From Borreliella japonica (GTDB lineage Bacteria; Spirochaetota; Spirochaetia; Borreliales; Borreliaceae), in assembly GCF_900099615.1 (NCBI RefSeq), contig NZ_FMTE01000004.1, positions 124,001-188,000 of the forward strand: a stretch of DNA of 64,000 nucleotides. Reading direction: 5' to 3'. The notes beneath the pieces were generated by a model, which searched no databases, was not told where the DNA came from, and worked only from the letters and a program-made list of their open reading frames with translations. A program made the position numbers and the translations under genes. Below are positions 9,877 to 19,312 of the stretch, piece by piece. The stretch's first letter is position 1. Every line of letters begins with the position of its first letter.

Positions 9877-11164
9877 CAAAACGTCTGAAGATAGAATTAA
9901 GATTTATTTATCAAAACTTAGGAAGCATAAAAATAAAATTTTAAGCAAAAAGAGTATTAAAAATATTATTGAAGTATCAGATATTTCTGATAATGATATT
10001 GAAAATATGGAGCTTTATTTTAGAAGATCTTATGTGAGAGTTAGAAGATTTGTCGATATGGGGAAGATAGGTGTTGCTTTTAGAGAGCTTGAATCTATTT
10101 ATTTTTATTCTCTTCACGACAAATCAATGTTTAGTTTATTTTTTTCTCTTTTTAAAGAGATTGCTGATAAAGTAAATACTAAAGAATCTAAAAAAAAAAT
10201 GATTCATGTAAGTTTACAAGCAAAAGAATTTGGAATAAGAAATGATTTGGATTTAATAGACTATTATGAATCTAAGAAATCTAAGAGTAGAATTTTAATA
10301 TTAACTTTGAGTTCTATCTTGATATTTTTTATTTCTTTGATTACTTACAGATCTTTTCAAAGTTTCGTTGGTGTAAATGGAAATGGTAAAATGGCTTTAA
10401 AAGAAAAATTTACTTCTTCTACCGCATCTCAAGGTCTTCCCCCTATTACTATGGCTAAAGATTTAGTAGTTGAGGCTGTTGATCTTATTTCACGTCCCAA
10501 AGACTTCTATTACATAGAAATAGAGGATGCTAAAGTTCTGGTATTTGAAGATGCACATTTGTATCAGCTTAAAGCGGGAATTGTCTCAACAACGTATCCT
10601 GTTAAAAAGATTTCTTACAGAGTTGCAGTTTACGATGATCTTGGCAAATCTGTATTTAATCAGGTTTTTAATAAAGAAAGTGATTTTTTTGCAAAATGGG
10701 GTAAAAATGTTTATATTCCAATTGATGTTATATCAAGTATACCAAGAGCTATTGATGTTAATCCTAAAAAAGTAGTATTAGATATTATTGAAATTGATTT
10801 TTTTGAAAATGTTGATGATAAAATTGGTGTAAATCTTGACTCAGATTCTTTTATATTGAAATTTAAATATATTGGAAATTATTTTAAAAAGTCCTTTGGA
10901 ATTTGTAAGGCAAATACTGTGGTAGAAGTTTTCAATTCTTCAAAAGATGTTATTAAAGATTTGGAAATTGAAATTAGTTATATTGATAAGGACGGAAGAA
11001 CTATTAGGTCCTTGAGACGTAAATTAATCTCTTCTGCCAATTCTTTTTTAAAATCTAAATCCAAACAGAGTTTCACAATTAGTACTATTTTCCCAAATGA
11101 GATTTATCCCACAATTGAAAAGGATTTTTCATCTATTAAAATTTATAATGTGATGATTAAATAG
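9869..11164 (+). CDS. Membrane-anchored hypothetical protein
   Basis: This 431-residue protein has no family that I recognise. Residues ~1-130 are charged and helical. A single hydrophobic helix follows at about 140-160 (ILILTLSSILIFFISLITY). The remaining ~270 residues are probably on the other side of the membrane and look beta-rich (for example KISYRVAVYDDLGKSVFNQV). With no N-terminal signal, the likely arrangement is a cytoplasmic N-domain and a periplasmic C-domain. It overlaps the 106-residue gene before it by 8 bp and converges on the lipoprotein-exporter genes. Function unknown. Confidence 0.8.
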   Translation: MNSKTSEDRIKIYLSKLRKHKNKILSKKSIKNIIEVSDISDNDIENMELYFRRSYVRVRRFVDMGKIGVAFRELESIYFYSLHDKSMFSLFFSLFKEIADKVNTKESKKKMIHVSLQAKEFGIRNDLDLIDYYESKKSKSRILILTLSSILIFFISLITYRSFQSFVGVNGNGKMALKEKFTSSTASQGLPPITMAKDLVVEAVDLISRPKDFYYIEIEDAKVLVFEDAHLYQLKAGIVSTTYPVKKISYRVAVYDDLGKSVFNQVFNKESDFFAKWGKNVYIPIDVISSIPRAIDVNPKKVVLDIIEIDFFENVDDKIGVNLDSDSFILKFKYIGNYFKKSFGICKANTVVEVFNSSKDVIKDLEIEISYIDKDGRTIRSLRRKLISSANSFLKSKSKQSFTISTIFPNEIYPTIEKDFSSIKIYNVMIK

Positions 11165-11174
11165 AGCTTTAAAA

Positions 11175-12428
11175 TTATCTTAAGATTTCTTTTTCTTTTA
11201 AATTTGAGACAATTTTAAGCGGAATCAGTGTAGTTAAAATGTTTATTAGCATATATAAGCCAAGAAGTGTTAAGCTAAAGCTCAAGCTTAAATGTATTTG
11301 AAATTCAGATACGTAGTATTCTGAGTTTAATATTTCAGAATTTTCTTCTCCAAATATTTTTAAAAAAAAGTTTAAAATATTATCAACAAAGTTTATTAAA
11401 TAAGATATTTTAAGTGTTAAATAATTTCCAAGTATTATTCCAATCCCACAAAAGGTGGTGCTTAATGTGAGTGATATTAAAAGAAATATTATTTTTATGT
11501 TTAAATTATTCATTCCAATTGATTTTAGTATTGCAATTTTCTTTTTATTTTCAAAAATAAGCATTGAAAGGGACGAAGATATATTAATGCTTGCAAATAT
11601 TATAATCAAAGCCATAATGAATATTAAAAGTTTTTTACTTATATCTAGATTATTGTATTTATTTAAATAAAGTTCATAGAATGTGTTTATTTGGAATTCT
11701 TGAAATTCGGTTTCTAAATTCTGTTTCAAGATTTCATTGGTTTTTATGGAATTGGAATTTATTTCAAGTCCAATTATGCTTTTTGAAAACTTTTTTGACA
11801 TTAAATTTTCGTTTTCAAAAGAAATTAACACTAAATTATTATCAATATCTTTTAGCCCGGTTTCAATTATTCCCGAGATATTAAACTTTTTTATTCTGGG
11901 TATTATTGTATTGTTTTTTGTATTTGGAATCAAAATGTCAATTTTTTCATTGAGATTTAAATTAAGTTTATTTTTTATTTGATTTGAAATAAGTATAGAA
12001 TCCTTTTTTAAATTTTTACTACCTTTTATTAATTTTATTGATTTGTTTTCCAATATGAATTCATTTTCTATTGCTCTTATTAAGACACCTTGTTTTTTAT
12101 TATTTCCAATAATTCCATAAGTTCTTTTCTCAAAAAAATAATTTAAATCTTTGTAATTATATTTTTTTTTAAATGAGCTTAATCTGTCTTTTAAGTAATG
12201 GATTTTATTTGTGTCGTTGTATTCTATTTGTGTAGAAAATCCTTCACTTTCAATATATTTATTAATAGTAGAAGTCATAATATTGCTAGACATATAGTAG
12301 ACGATAATTAATGGGATCATTACTAGACTTAATGATATTCCAGAACCTATTAAAGCTATTTTATTTGTTGAATTTTTGAAAATTATATATGCAATTTTTG
12401 TAATTTCTCTTAGTTTTAAAAGCATCAT
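11175..12428 (-). CDS. LolC/LolE-type ABC permease (second permease)
   Basis: This is an FtsX/MacB-type permease, probably part of the exporter that releases lipoproteins from the inner membrane. A first helix lies at ~25-50, a large extracytoplasmic domain at ~55-265 (MacB periplasmic-core type), and three helices near residues 270-300, 315-345 and 375-405. It shares a 4-bp stop/start overlap with the ATPase gene upstream and is last in a 13-gene train. LolC and LolE cannot be told apart by sight. Borrelia makes very many lipoproteins, so a Lol-type exporter is expected to matter. Confidence 0.82.
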   Translation of the reverse strand: MMLLKLREITKIAYIIFKNSTNKIALIGSGISLSLVMIPLIIVYYMSSNIMTSTINKYIESEGFSTQIEYNDTNKIHYLKDRLSSFKKKYNYKDLNYFFEKRTYGIIGNNKKQGVLIRAIENEFILENKSIKLIKGSKNLKKDSILISNQIKNKLNLNLNEKIDILIPNTKNNTIIPRIKKFNISGIIETGLKDIDNNLVLISFENENLMSKKFSKSIIGLEINSNSIKTNEILKQNLETEFQEFQINTFYELYLNKYNNLDISKKLLIFIMALIIIFASINISSSLSMLIFENKKKIAILKSIGMNNLNIKIIFLLISLTLSTTFCGIGIILGNYLTLKISYLINFVDNILNFFLKIFGEENSEILNSEYYVSEFQIHLSLSFSLTLLGLYMLINILTTLIPLKIVSNLKEKEILR

Positions 12429-13117
12429 ATTTTTTTCAATGTCCTATCTTTGAATTCATATTTTGAATCTGCTTTGTTCGCAAATTGAGGATTATGACTA
12501 ACTAGTATTAAGGTTTTTTTAAAATTTTTTGCTGTATTGATAAGTAGATTTTCTACAGTTTTAGCTGTGATTAAATCTAAATTTCCAGTAGGTTCGTCAC
12601 ACAAGATTATATTAGGTTCATTGATTAACGCTCTAGCAATAGCAACCCTTTGTGATTCGCCTCCTGAGAGCTCTGAAGGGTAATGGTTTGCTCTGTTTTC
12701 TATTTTTAATGTTTTCATTAGATCTAGAGCTTTTTTATTTATGGTTTCTTTTGTTTCTTGGCCTGAGATAATTTTGGGTAAAATTATATTTTCAAATACA
12801 CTAAACTCATTTATTAAATTATAATTTTGGAATACTAAACCTATTTGTCTGTTTTTATACAAACTTAATGTTTTTTCATTTGCATTTTTCAAAAATATTC
12901 CGCATGATATTATCTCTCCAGAATCTATTTTATCAATTCCTGAAATCATATTAAAAAGAGTGGATTTTCCGCAACCACTTTTTCCTTGAATTGAAATAAA
13001 TTCGCCTTTTGTTACAGTTAAGTTTAAATTTTCTATTACTTGAATTTTTGTTTTATTTTTTTTGTATGCCTTGCAAAGATTTTTTATAATTAATATATTT
13101 TCCATTTTATGATCCAT
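12425..13117 (-). CDS. lolD: LolD-type ABC transporter ATPase
   Basis: This is the ATP-binding subunit of the lipoprotein-release ABC transporter. Walker A is GKSGCGKST, the Q-loop is QNYNLINEF, the signature is ELSGGESQRVAIARA, Walker B is ILCDEPTGNLD, and the switch histidine is in LVSHNP. The 230-residue length and motifs fit the LolD/MacB/FtsE group. It overlaps the upstream permease by 11 bp and the downstream permease by 4 bp. ATG at 13117 and ATG at 13105 are both possible starts. The two flanking permeases favour LolD over FtsE. Confidence 0.88.
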   Translation of the reverse strand: MDHKMENILIIKNLCKAYKKNKTKIQVIENLNLTVTKGEFISIQGKSGCGKSTLFNMISGIDKIDSGEIISCGIFLKNANEKTLSLYKNRQIGLVFQNYNLINEFSVFENIILPKIISGQETKETINKKALDLMKTLKIENRANHYPSELSGGESQRVAIARALINEPNIILCDEPTGNLDLITAKTVENLLINTAKNFKKTLILVSHNPQFANKADSKYEFKDRTLKKI

Positions 13118-14360
13118 TTATAGTTTCAATGTTTTTTTGATTTCCAATTTTTTTTGTTGCTTTCACGCTTGAATATATTGTAGAAAAGCATGCAAAGCAG
13201 AAAGTAAATGCTAAATCGCTTAAAAATAATTTAGGAGTAATTGTATTTTTTACTATTTGTATAGTAATGTTATCTATTTTTAAAGCCAATATTTGATTTA
13301 AAAAATTTATTTGAGTGTTTACCAGGTTGTCAATTATTTTTAAAATTTCATTTATATTTAAGGAGATTAAAATTCCCAGTATCAATCCAAGAAGTCCTCC
13401 TATAGTGCAGATTATTATTGAGTGAGTAAAAAAAATTTGCTTTATTTTTTTTACTCTAAGCCCCATGGCTAATAGTATTGAAATGGCTTTATTCTTGTTT
13501 ATTATTATTCTTTTTTGTAGATAATATGTATTAACGGCAATAACAATGAAAATGCTTGCTAAAATAATTAACATTGTATTTCGTTCTATTTTCAATGCTT
13601 TGTAGAATTCTTTATTATATTCATTCCAAGTTTTTATTTTGATTTTTGGATTAATAGCTTTGATCTTTTCAATTAATTTGCTACTTGGATTTAAATTTTT
13701 TGTTTTTATTTGGTAGTTAATGCTAGAATTATGTAAAATTTTATTTTTAATGAAATAGTCTATATTCATAAAAATCAAAGTTTCATTTGTTTTTGCATAA
13801 TCGCTTTTGAAAATTGATTTTATTTTGAATTTTTTAATATCATTTTCTAATGATATAAGGTTTTTTATTTCATCGGTGATTATTAATCCCAGGGTATCAT
13901 TTTCGAATAAGTTAAAATTGTATGAGAGTATATTTCCAATAATAATCTCATTGTCTTTAAGATCTAGTTCAGCTTTTTTAAGTCCTGTAAATGAAATAAA
14001 ATTTTGGTCTTTTTCGAGATCTTTAATATCAACCGCAATGATGTTCAAAATAGTTGGATAATAATAATTTTGAATTCCAATGCCTTGTGTTTCGTATATT
14101 TTATTTATATGTTTTATTCCCTCAATTTTTTCAATTTCTTTGATTTCTTTTTGAGTAAGTTCATTTTCTATTTTTAAATTTCCACTTTCTACATTTGTAA
14201 TGCTAAGGAAGAAATCGTTTTGAAAACCATTCATGATTGATATTGTTAGGATAATTATTATTTCACCTAAGGTAATGCTTAATATTATTACAATTGTTAG
14301 GGCTAGACTGTTTTTTTCTTCTATTATTAATCTTTTAAGCAAAAAACTTCTTATATTCAT
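13107..14360 (-). CDS. LolC/LolE-type ABC permease (first permease)
   Basis: The 417-residue protein has the layout of Lol permeases. One helix lies near residues 15-45 (SLALTIVIILSITLGEIIII), a large external domain at ~45-265, and three helices follow (ILASIFIVIAVNTYYL, IICTIGGLLGLILGILISL and a C-terminal one). The segment after the first helix (SIMNGFQNDFF) matches the MNGF-type motif of LolC/LolE. It is translated directly after the YwqK-like gene with no gap and overlaps the ATPase gene. With its partner permease it would form an ABC heterodimer. Confidence 0.84.
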   Translation of the reverse strand: MNIRSFLLKRLIIEEKNSLALTIVIILSITLGEIIIILTISIMNGFQNDFFLSITNVESGNLKIENELTQKEIKEIEKIEGIKHINKIYETQGIGIQNYYYPTILNIIAVDIKDLEKDQNFISFTGLKKAELDLKDNEIIIGNILSYNFNLFENDTLGLIITDEIKNLISLENDIKKFKIKSIFKSDYAKTNETLIFMNIDYFIKNKILHNSSINYQIKTKNLNPSSKLIEKIKAINPKIKIKTWNEYNKEFYKALKIERNTMLIILASIFIVIAVNTYYLQKRIIINKNKAISILLAMGLRVKKIKQIFFTHSIIICTIGGLLGLILGILISLNINEILKIIDNLVNTQINFLNQILALKIDNITIQIVKNTITPKLFLSDLAFTFCFACFSTIYSSVKATKKIGNQKNIETINGS

Positions 14361-15389
14361 TTAATTTGTTTCCATTAGTTTTTCTTCGGTGACTTTTCCA
14401 TTCTTATGTTTTACTCTAAGAGCGGGCTTTTTATTGTAGTATATTTCTTCTTCATATTCATTATCATTGTGGTATTCGGTTTTTAGATAAATTATATCGT
14501 TTTCATAGATTTTTTTGCTTTTTAATTGATTGTCTTGGCTATATTCGTATTCAATTTTAGTATTGGTATATTGGTCTTTATCCTTTTCTTTAGTGTTTTG
14601 AAGAATTATCATATCAGATGAGTTGTATTGAAAATCATTTATTTTTATAAGTTCATTATTTTTATATGTTTCTTCTTTAATTAGGTTATTTCCTTGATAG
14701 GTAGATATAATTTTTGTATTTTCTTCTTCAAAGGTATTTACTATTTTTTGTTCATCTAGATATTGGTTTTTTTCTTTGGATTTTATTTTATTATTAACAA
14801 TTAACGCACTGTTTAAATTTCTTTTTTTGTCATCATATTTTATCACTTTTGTTGTTGATTTTTTGATGTCAAAATATGTAGATTTTATGTCGCCGTTAAT
14901 TCCATAATTCCAAATTTGAAAATTTGACCCCGTTATTTTTAGTAATTTACCATTTTCATCTTTAGAGTAATATATTAATTTTGGTTTTTGGTGTATTGTT
15001 TTTAAATTTTTGGATATTAAGTTGCCGTTTTCATAAAAGTAATTTGCTGTTTCAAGAATTTTTCCTTTGTTGTCATATTCAATTTCTTGTATTTTATTAT
15101 TTAAATTGTCGTATATTTCTTCTTTTCTTTTTGTATCTTTTGTATCATAATATGTGATTTTTCTTGTATTTTCTATGATTTGAATTGTCTTGTATTTTAT
15201 TAAATTAGTTTCTTTATATAAGTAGAGTTTCTCGATATCATCAATAAAATGATGCTCAATGTAAAATCCTGTTTTTGGTTTTACATCCAATTTTTGGTAT
15301 TTATTGAAAAATGCATCAGACGCAAAATAGCTTTTTGCATAAATAATTTGTGGTATAAATAGAAGAAGTATTAATTGGTTTTTTTTCAT
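14361..15389 (-). CDS. Exported YwqK/MORN-like repeat protein
   Basis: An N-terminal signal peptide (MKKNQLILLLFIPQIIYA) precedes about 320 residues of short repeats of the type YDNKGKILETANYFYENG. These resemble the YwqK/MORN-like beta-hairpin repeats found in many bacterial exported proteins. There is no lipobox cysteine. It overlaps ftsY by 4 bp and abuts the first Lol-type permease. Its position suggests a possible role in the envelope, but the repeats alone do not define a function. Confidence 0.7.
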   Translation of the reverse strand: MKKNQLILLLFIPQIIYAKSYFASDAFFNKYQKLDVKPKTGFYIEHHFIDDIEKLYLYKETNLIKYKTIQIIENTRKITYYDTKDTKRKEEIYDNLNNKIQEIEYDNKGKILETANYFYENGNLISKNLKTIHQKPKLIYYSKDENGKLLKITGSNFQIWNYGINGDIKSTYFDIKKSTTKVIKYDDKKRNLNSALIVNNKIKSKEKNQYLDEQKIVNTFEEENTKIISTYQGNNLIKEETYKNNELIKINDFQYNSSDMIILQNTKEKDKDQYTNTKIEYEYSQDNQLKSKKIYENDIIYLKTEYHNDNEYEEEIYYNKKPALRVKHKNGKVTEEKLMETN

Positions 15390-16231
15390 AGTAATTTATT
15401 AAGATATTCATTGATATCAAATTCTTTAATGTCTTCTATTTTTTCTCCAAATGTAGTAAAGTATATAGGTTTTTGAAGAATTTTTGAAGTATTTATTATT
15501 GTACCCGCTCTTGAGGATGAATCTAGTTTAGTAATTATTATTCCGTCTATTTCTATTGCTTTATTGAAAATTTCTGCTTGACTATTTGTATTTTTTCCAA
15601 TAGTAGAATCGATTACAAGTATTTTTTGATAATTGATGTTAGCGTTTTTTATTTGCTTTAATATTACATTGTTTATTTTTTGAAGCTCTTTTATTAAATT
15701 TTCTTTATTTTGCAATCTTCCAGCTGTGTCAATAATTAATGCATCGTAATTTTTAAGCTTAGCGCTTGAGATGCTGTCAAATATCACAGCTGATGGATCG
15801 CTTCCTTGGCTTTGAGATATTATTCTGATTCCGATTTGTTCCCCATAAATTTTCATTTGTTCGATTGCAGCTGCTCTGAATGTATCAGCAGCTGATATTA
15901 ATATATTTTTGCCTTCATTTTTTAGTTTATTTGCAAGTTTTGCTATGCTTGATGTTTTTCCAATTCCATTTATGCCGACTATTAACAAAATGTTTAATTT
16001 GTTGTCTTCTAGAATAAATTTTTTTGTGTTAATATAACTGCTTAAAAGTTCTTTTAAGTTTTCAATAATAGTTTTTTCGTTTTTATTTTTTTCTTTTGTT
16101 AATTTGTTTAGTATTTCTATTACAATTTCATTGTTAATGTCTGATTCTAAAAGAATGTCTTCTAGGTTTTCAATAACATTTTCTTGTTGATTGCTTTTAA
16201 ATAAATTTTTTATTTTTTCTAAAATACCCAA
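15386..16231 (-). CDS. ftsY: FtsY, signal recognition particle receptor
   Basis: FtsY is the SRP receptor GTPase that docks ribosome-nascent chain complexes at the membrane. At 281 residues it is a minimal NG form without the acidic A domain. Motifs are GINGIGKTSSIAKLA (G1, near residue 93), DTFRAAAIEQ (insertion box), DTAGR (G3) and TKLDSSSRAG (G4, usually TKLDGTAKGG). The divergence in G4 and in VIDSTIGKN (usually VLDATTGQN) is notable but leaves nucleotide contacts in place. It lies 36 bp after the PEGA gene and overlaps the next gene by 4 bp. Confidence 0.95.
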   Translation of the reverse strand: MGILEKIKNLFKSNQQENVIENLEDILLESDINNEIVIEILNKLTKEKNKNEKTIIENLKELLSSYINTKKFILEDNKLNILLIVGINGIGKTSSIAKLANKLKNEGKNILISAADTFRAAAIEQMKIYGEQIGIRIISQSQGSDPSAVIFDSISSAKLKNYDALIIDTAGRLQNKENLIKELQKINNVILKQIKNANINYQKILVIDSTIGKNTNSQAEIFNKAIEIDGIIITKLDSSSRAGTIINTSKILQKPIYFTTFGEKIEDIKEFDINEYLNKLL

Positions 16232-16267
16232 AAGTTTGTTCTCCTATTTTATTGTTAATTGTTAAAT

Positions 16268-17677
16268 CTATTCTCCCAGATTTGCTTCTTTAATATATTC
16301 TACTAAATGAGTTATTAATGAAATAAAGCTACCAATACTTAAAGTGATGCCTGCTCCAAATAGAAATGTTGCGGTCATTTGTTCTGCTTTTGCCATATAA
16401 ACATCTTCAGCTGTTAAATTTTTGTTGATAAAGTGATTGCCAGCTATTTTATAAAGTGATTCTGCGTTGTTAAGCAATGTTCCTGCAAAAATGGTTCCTA
16501 TTGTGCTTAATGTAAAAACAGCTAGATTAATGTAAAACTTATCTCTTGTGCTGCTGAGTCTATTTTTGCCAGTTTTTATCATTTCTATTTCTACTTGATC
16601 TTCTTCTTTATTTATTAACTTGAATTTATCTTTATATCCTTCAGATTTAAGCAAAATGATGTCTTGATTTTCTGGTTTTTCAATTTCAATTGGGGTTTCT
16701 CCCATGAATATGCCTTTTTTAAAAACTTTAGATTTTACATTGCTTGTAATTGATGCTTTTTTAGAGTTTGTTCTTTTTAATTCAATATTCAATGTTATTG
16801 AATCTGCATTTTTTACCGTTCTTCTAGTAGAGTAGTTTTCGAAATTTTTACTCATGACTTGTATTTCAATTTCCTTGTTTGGGATTTTAGAAATGTCAAA
16901 AATATTGTCGTAATAGATTCCTTTTGAAACAAATTTTTCATTTATGTAGATTTTTGCATCTGGGTTGTTTTTGACGTTAATATTGATTTTTAAAAATTCT
17001 CTACCTAATATTTCTTTGAAACTGTGGTTTGTTATTGTATCTGTAATTTCATTAATAGAAGATGACGTTTTAAATACCGCTTTTTTAGTCTCAATTTTTT
17101 CAGACATAATGTTGCTAATTTCTAGTAAATAATAATTTTCTATTTTTTTCAGGTCAATATAATTTATAAAAAACAATTCTTCTTTTATGAAAAATTCTTT
17201 ATTTAAATTTGAGATATTTCTTTGTTCTTCGATTTTTTTATATTTTACTTTTAGTTTTTTTAAATTTTTAGAATATTCTGCAAATACTTTTTTTTTGCTA
17301 TCAATATTTTGGATATTTTTCTTAAGTTCATCAATTTTGGTTTTGGTGTCATGCATTTCTTTTGCGTTTATTATATTTTGAAGTTTTTTTTTATCCATTT
17401 CTTCTTTTAATTTGCTAATTTCAAGTTCTGTTTTTATTATGTCTTGATTTATATAAATATCTTCAATTATGTTTTTATCATCATTGTTTACGATATGTTC
17501 TGTTATTTTGTCATATATTTTGTTCAATTGTTTTTCAATTCCTTTTTTAAGGTCAATGTTTTCTTTTTTTGTATTAATGATATAGGAAAAGTTGTACTCT
17601 ATATTACTTTGAGAATGTATTTTGTATATTGTAAATATTAGTAACGATATTGTCAGCGTTAGTTTAAGCTTTTCCAT
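16268..17677 (-). CDS. PEGA-domain protein with coiled coil and membrane segments
   Basis: The 469-residue protein begins with a signal or anchor helix (LTLTISLLIFTIYKI). A lysine/glutamate-rich coiled coil follows at ~85-155. Two PEGA-like segments come next (KINVNVKNNPDAKIYINEKF and ASITSNVKSKVFKKGIFMGE with TPIEIEKP). Two C-terminal hydrophobic helices lie near 375-395 and 430-455. PEGA domains are usually extracytoplasmic. The ATG lies inside the last codons of prfB (19-bp overlap), so its translation may depend on RF2 translation. Exact role unknown. Confidence 0.75.
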   Translation of the reverse strand: MEKLKLTLTISLLIFTIYKIHSQSNIEYNFSYIINTKKENIDLKKGIEKQLNKIYDKITEHIVNNDDKNIIEDIYINQDIIKTELEISKLKEEMDKKKLQNIINAKEMHDTKTKIDELKKNIQNIDSKKKVFAEYSKNLKKLKVKYKKIEEQRNISNLNKEFFIKEELFFINYIDLKKIENYYLLEISNIMSEKIETKKAVFKTSSSINEITDTITNHSFKEILGREFLKININVKNNPDAKIYINEKFVSKGIYYDNIFDISKIPNKEIEIQVMSKNFENYSTRRTVKNADSITLNIELKRTNSKKASITSNVKSKVFKKGIFMGETPIEIEKPENQDIILLKSEGYKDKFKLINKEEDQVEIEMIKTGKNRLSSTRDKFYINLAVFTLSTIGTIFAGTLLNNAESLYKIAGNHFINKNLTAEDVYMAKAEQMTATFLFGAGITLSIGSFISLITHLVEYIKEANLGE

Positions 17678-18736
17678 TTCAAATACTCTTCTATGAAATT
17701 ATCTATATTGCCATCCATAACCGAAGTGGTGTTTGAATTTTCAAATTTTGTTCTGTGATCCTTTACCAAATTGTAAGGTTGAAATACGTAAGATCTTATT
17801 TGATTGCCCCAAGAAATTTCTTTTTTCGTGTCTTGTTTGGATTTGTTTTTTTCATCTTCTTTATTCTTATAGTATTCGTAAAGTCTTGATTTTAAAACTT
17901 TCATTGCCATTTCCTTGTTTTTGTGCTGACTTCGGTCGCTTTGAGATTGAGTTACTATTCCTGTTTCAATGTGAGTTATTCTTACAGCAGAGGATGTTTT
18001 ATTGACGTGTTGCCCTCCGGATCCCGATGCTCTGTATGTATCAATTCTTATATCTTCTGGTTTGATTATTATTTCTATTTTTTCATCGATAACAGGGTCA
18101 ACAAATACTGATGCAAAAGAGGTATGTCTTTTTTTAGCAGCATCAAATGGAGAAATTCTTATAAGACGATGTATTCCGACTTCACTTTTTAACAATCCGT
18201 AAGCATACTTTCCTTTAATTTCTATTGTAACAGATTTTATTCCGCCTTCAGCTTCAAGCAAATCGATAAGTTCTGTTTTGTATTTTTTTCTCTCAGCATA
18301 TCTTGAATACATTCTGTAAAGCATTGCAACCCAGTCGCATGCTTCAGTGCCTCCAGCACCAGAATGAATGGTTAAAAAAGCGTCGTTTGCATCAAGTTCT
18401 TCTTTAAAGTAAGAAATTGTAAGCAAATCTTTGTATTGTCTTTCTAGTGCATTAAATTCGATTTCCAAGCTAACAGTATCTTTTTCATTTTCAATGATTT
18501 CGCACAGATCGTTTAAGTCTTTAATTTTATTGATTAACTCTTCCCACGGATCAATTTTGTTTTTTAAAATGCTTTGAGCTTTAATAACGCCTTGGGCTCT
18601 TTTAGGATCATTCCAAAAATTTTTCTGGCTTATTTCTTTTTCGTATTCTTCGATTTTGGCTTGAATTTCTTTTTTGTCAAAGCTTCCTCCAAATATCTTC
18701 AGCTTGTTTAAACAATGTATTTATTTTTTCTTTCAT
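17659..18736 (-). CDS. prfB: Peptide chain release factor 2, with programmed +1 frameshift
   Basis: RF2 terminates translation at UGA and UAA. The gene is in two frames. ATG at 18736 opens 19 codons ending CTT TGA; a +1 shift at CTTTGAC (18682-18676) then continues to 17659, giving ~358 residues. The SPF stop-recognition tripeptide (RISPFDAAKKRHTS) and the catalytic GGQ (GSGGQHVNKTSSAVR) are present. Calling only the second frame would give a false 269-residue protein lacking the N-terminal domain. The Shine-Dalgarno-like GGAGG stimulator lies just before the shift site, as in E. coli. RF2 level thus controls its own synthesis. Confidence 0.95.
18676..18690 (-). promoter_or_regulatory. RF2 autoregulatory frameshift site
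   Basis: Read on the minus strand, the sequence is GGAGGAAGCTTTGAC. The Shine-Dalgarno-like GGAGG (18690-18686) stands just upstream of the slippery CTT codon, followed by an in-frame TGA (18679-18677) and C. This is the classical prfB +1 frameshift element: slow UGA reading when RF2 is scarce lets the ribosome slip forward one base. Confidence 0.95.
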
Positions 18737-18751
18737 TTTTATTTCTCGCTA

Positions 18752-19312
18752 CTAATGATTGTATATTAATATAATTATATTTGGAATTAAAGATATAATA
18801 AACATTATAAAAAAATATATTGGTTCGTTTTCCAATATATTGATTTTAGGGTTTTTATCAAAGTTTTTTTTTATTGACGTTATTGACATTAAAGTTATTA
18901 GTACGCCGAGTGTAGATAGAATAAGTATTTCTAATCCCTCAAAAAATCCATTGTTCTTATCAAGTGCAAAAAATGTTATTGCAATTAAACTGCTACTTGA
19001 GAGCATAAAGTCGTTTGAATAATTCGATTTTATGTTGTATATAATAAATATGTCATTTAATACTTTAAATAATAATATCAATACGTAAATTAAAGTTACA
19101 TAAAAAATTGGCATTAAGAACAGCAAGTTGTTCTTTTCAAGCAGTTTATAAAGATAAAATGATATTGAATATATTAATAAAGAGGTAATTGTTATTATGA
19201 CATATTTTTTTATTAAGATTGCATTATTTTTTATTTTTATATCCTCAAATCCGACAAAGTGTATTAAAGTTAAATTGTTAATAATCAAGTATGTGATCAA
19301 ATTATCAGTCAT
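18752..19312 (-). CDS. RnfA/RnfE-like membrane protein lacking cluster cysteines
   Basis: This 186-residue protein with about six hydrophobic helices resembles RnfA/RnfE (NqrD/NqrE), the membrane subunits of Rnf ion-translocating oxidoreductases. The N-terminal INNLTLIHFVG aligns with the family VNNFVLSQFLG pattern. PIFYVTLIYVLILLFKVLND matches the next conserved helix. SSSSLIAITFFAL takes the place of the family TTNCAVLGVAL motif. RnfA and RnfE each give one cysteine from such positions to a [2Fe-2S] cluster, but this protein contains no cysteine at all. It overlaps the RnfC-RnfD-like gene by 4 bp. The family call is by eye and would need a profile search. Confidence 0.6.
   Translation of the reverse strand: MTDNLITYLIINNLTLIHFVGFEDIKIKNNAILIKKYVIITITSLLIYSISFYLYKLLEKNNLLFLMPIFYVTLIYVLILLFKVLNDIFIIYNIKSNYSNDFMLSSSSLIAITFFALDKNNGFFEGLEILILSTLGVLITLMSITSIKKNFDKNPKINILENEPIYFFIMFIISLIPNIIILIYNH

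Noticed and set aside
11165..11174. Terminator between the convergent genes ending at 11164 and 11175
   Set aside because: No stable hairpin is visible in the short gap.
16268..17677. A plus-strand gene opposite the PEGA protein
   Set aside because: Open plus-strand frames here are Phe/Ile-rich shadows of the minus-strand coiled coil, without ribosome sites.
17659..18468. RF2 as a 269-residue protein starting at an internal ATG
   Set aside because: It would lack the N-terminal domain. The upstream ATG at 18736 with the canonical frameshift site gives the full protein.
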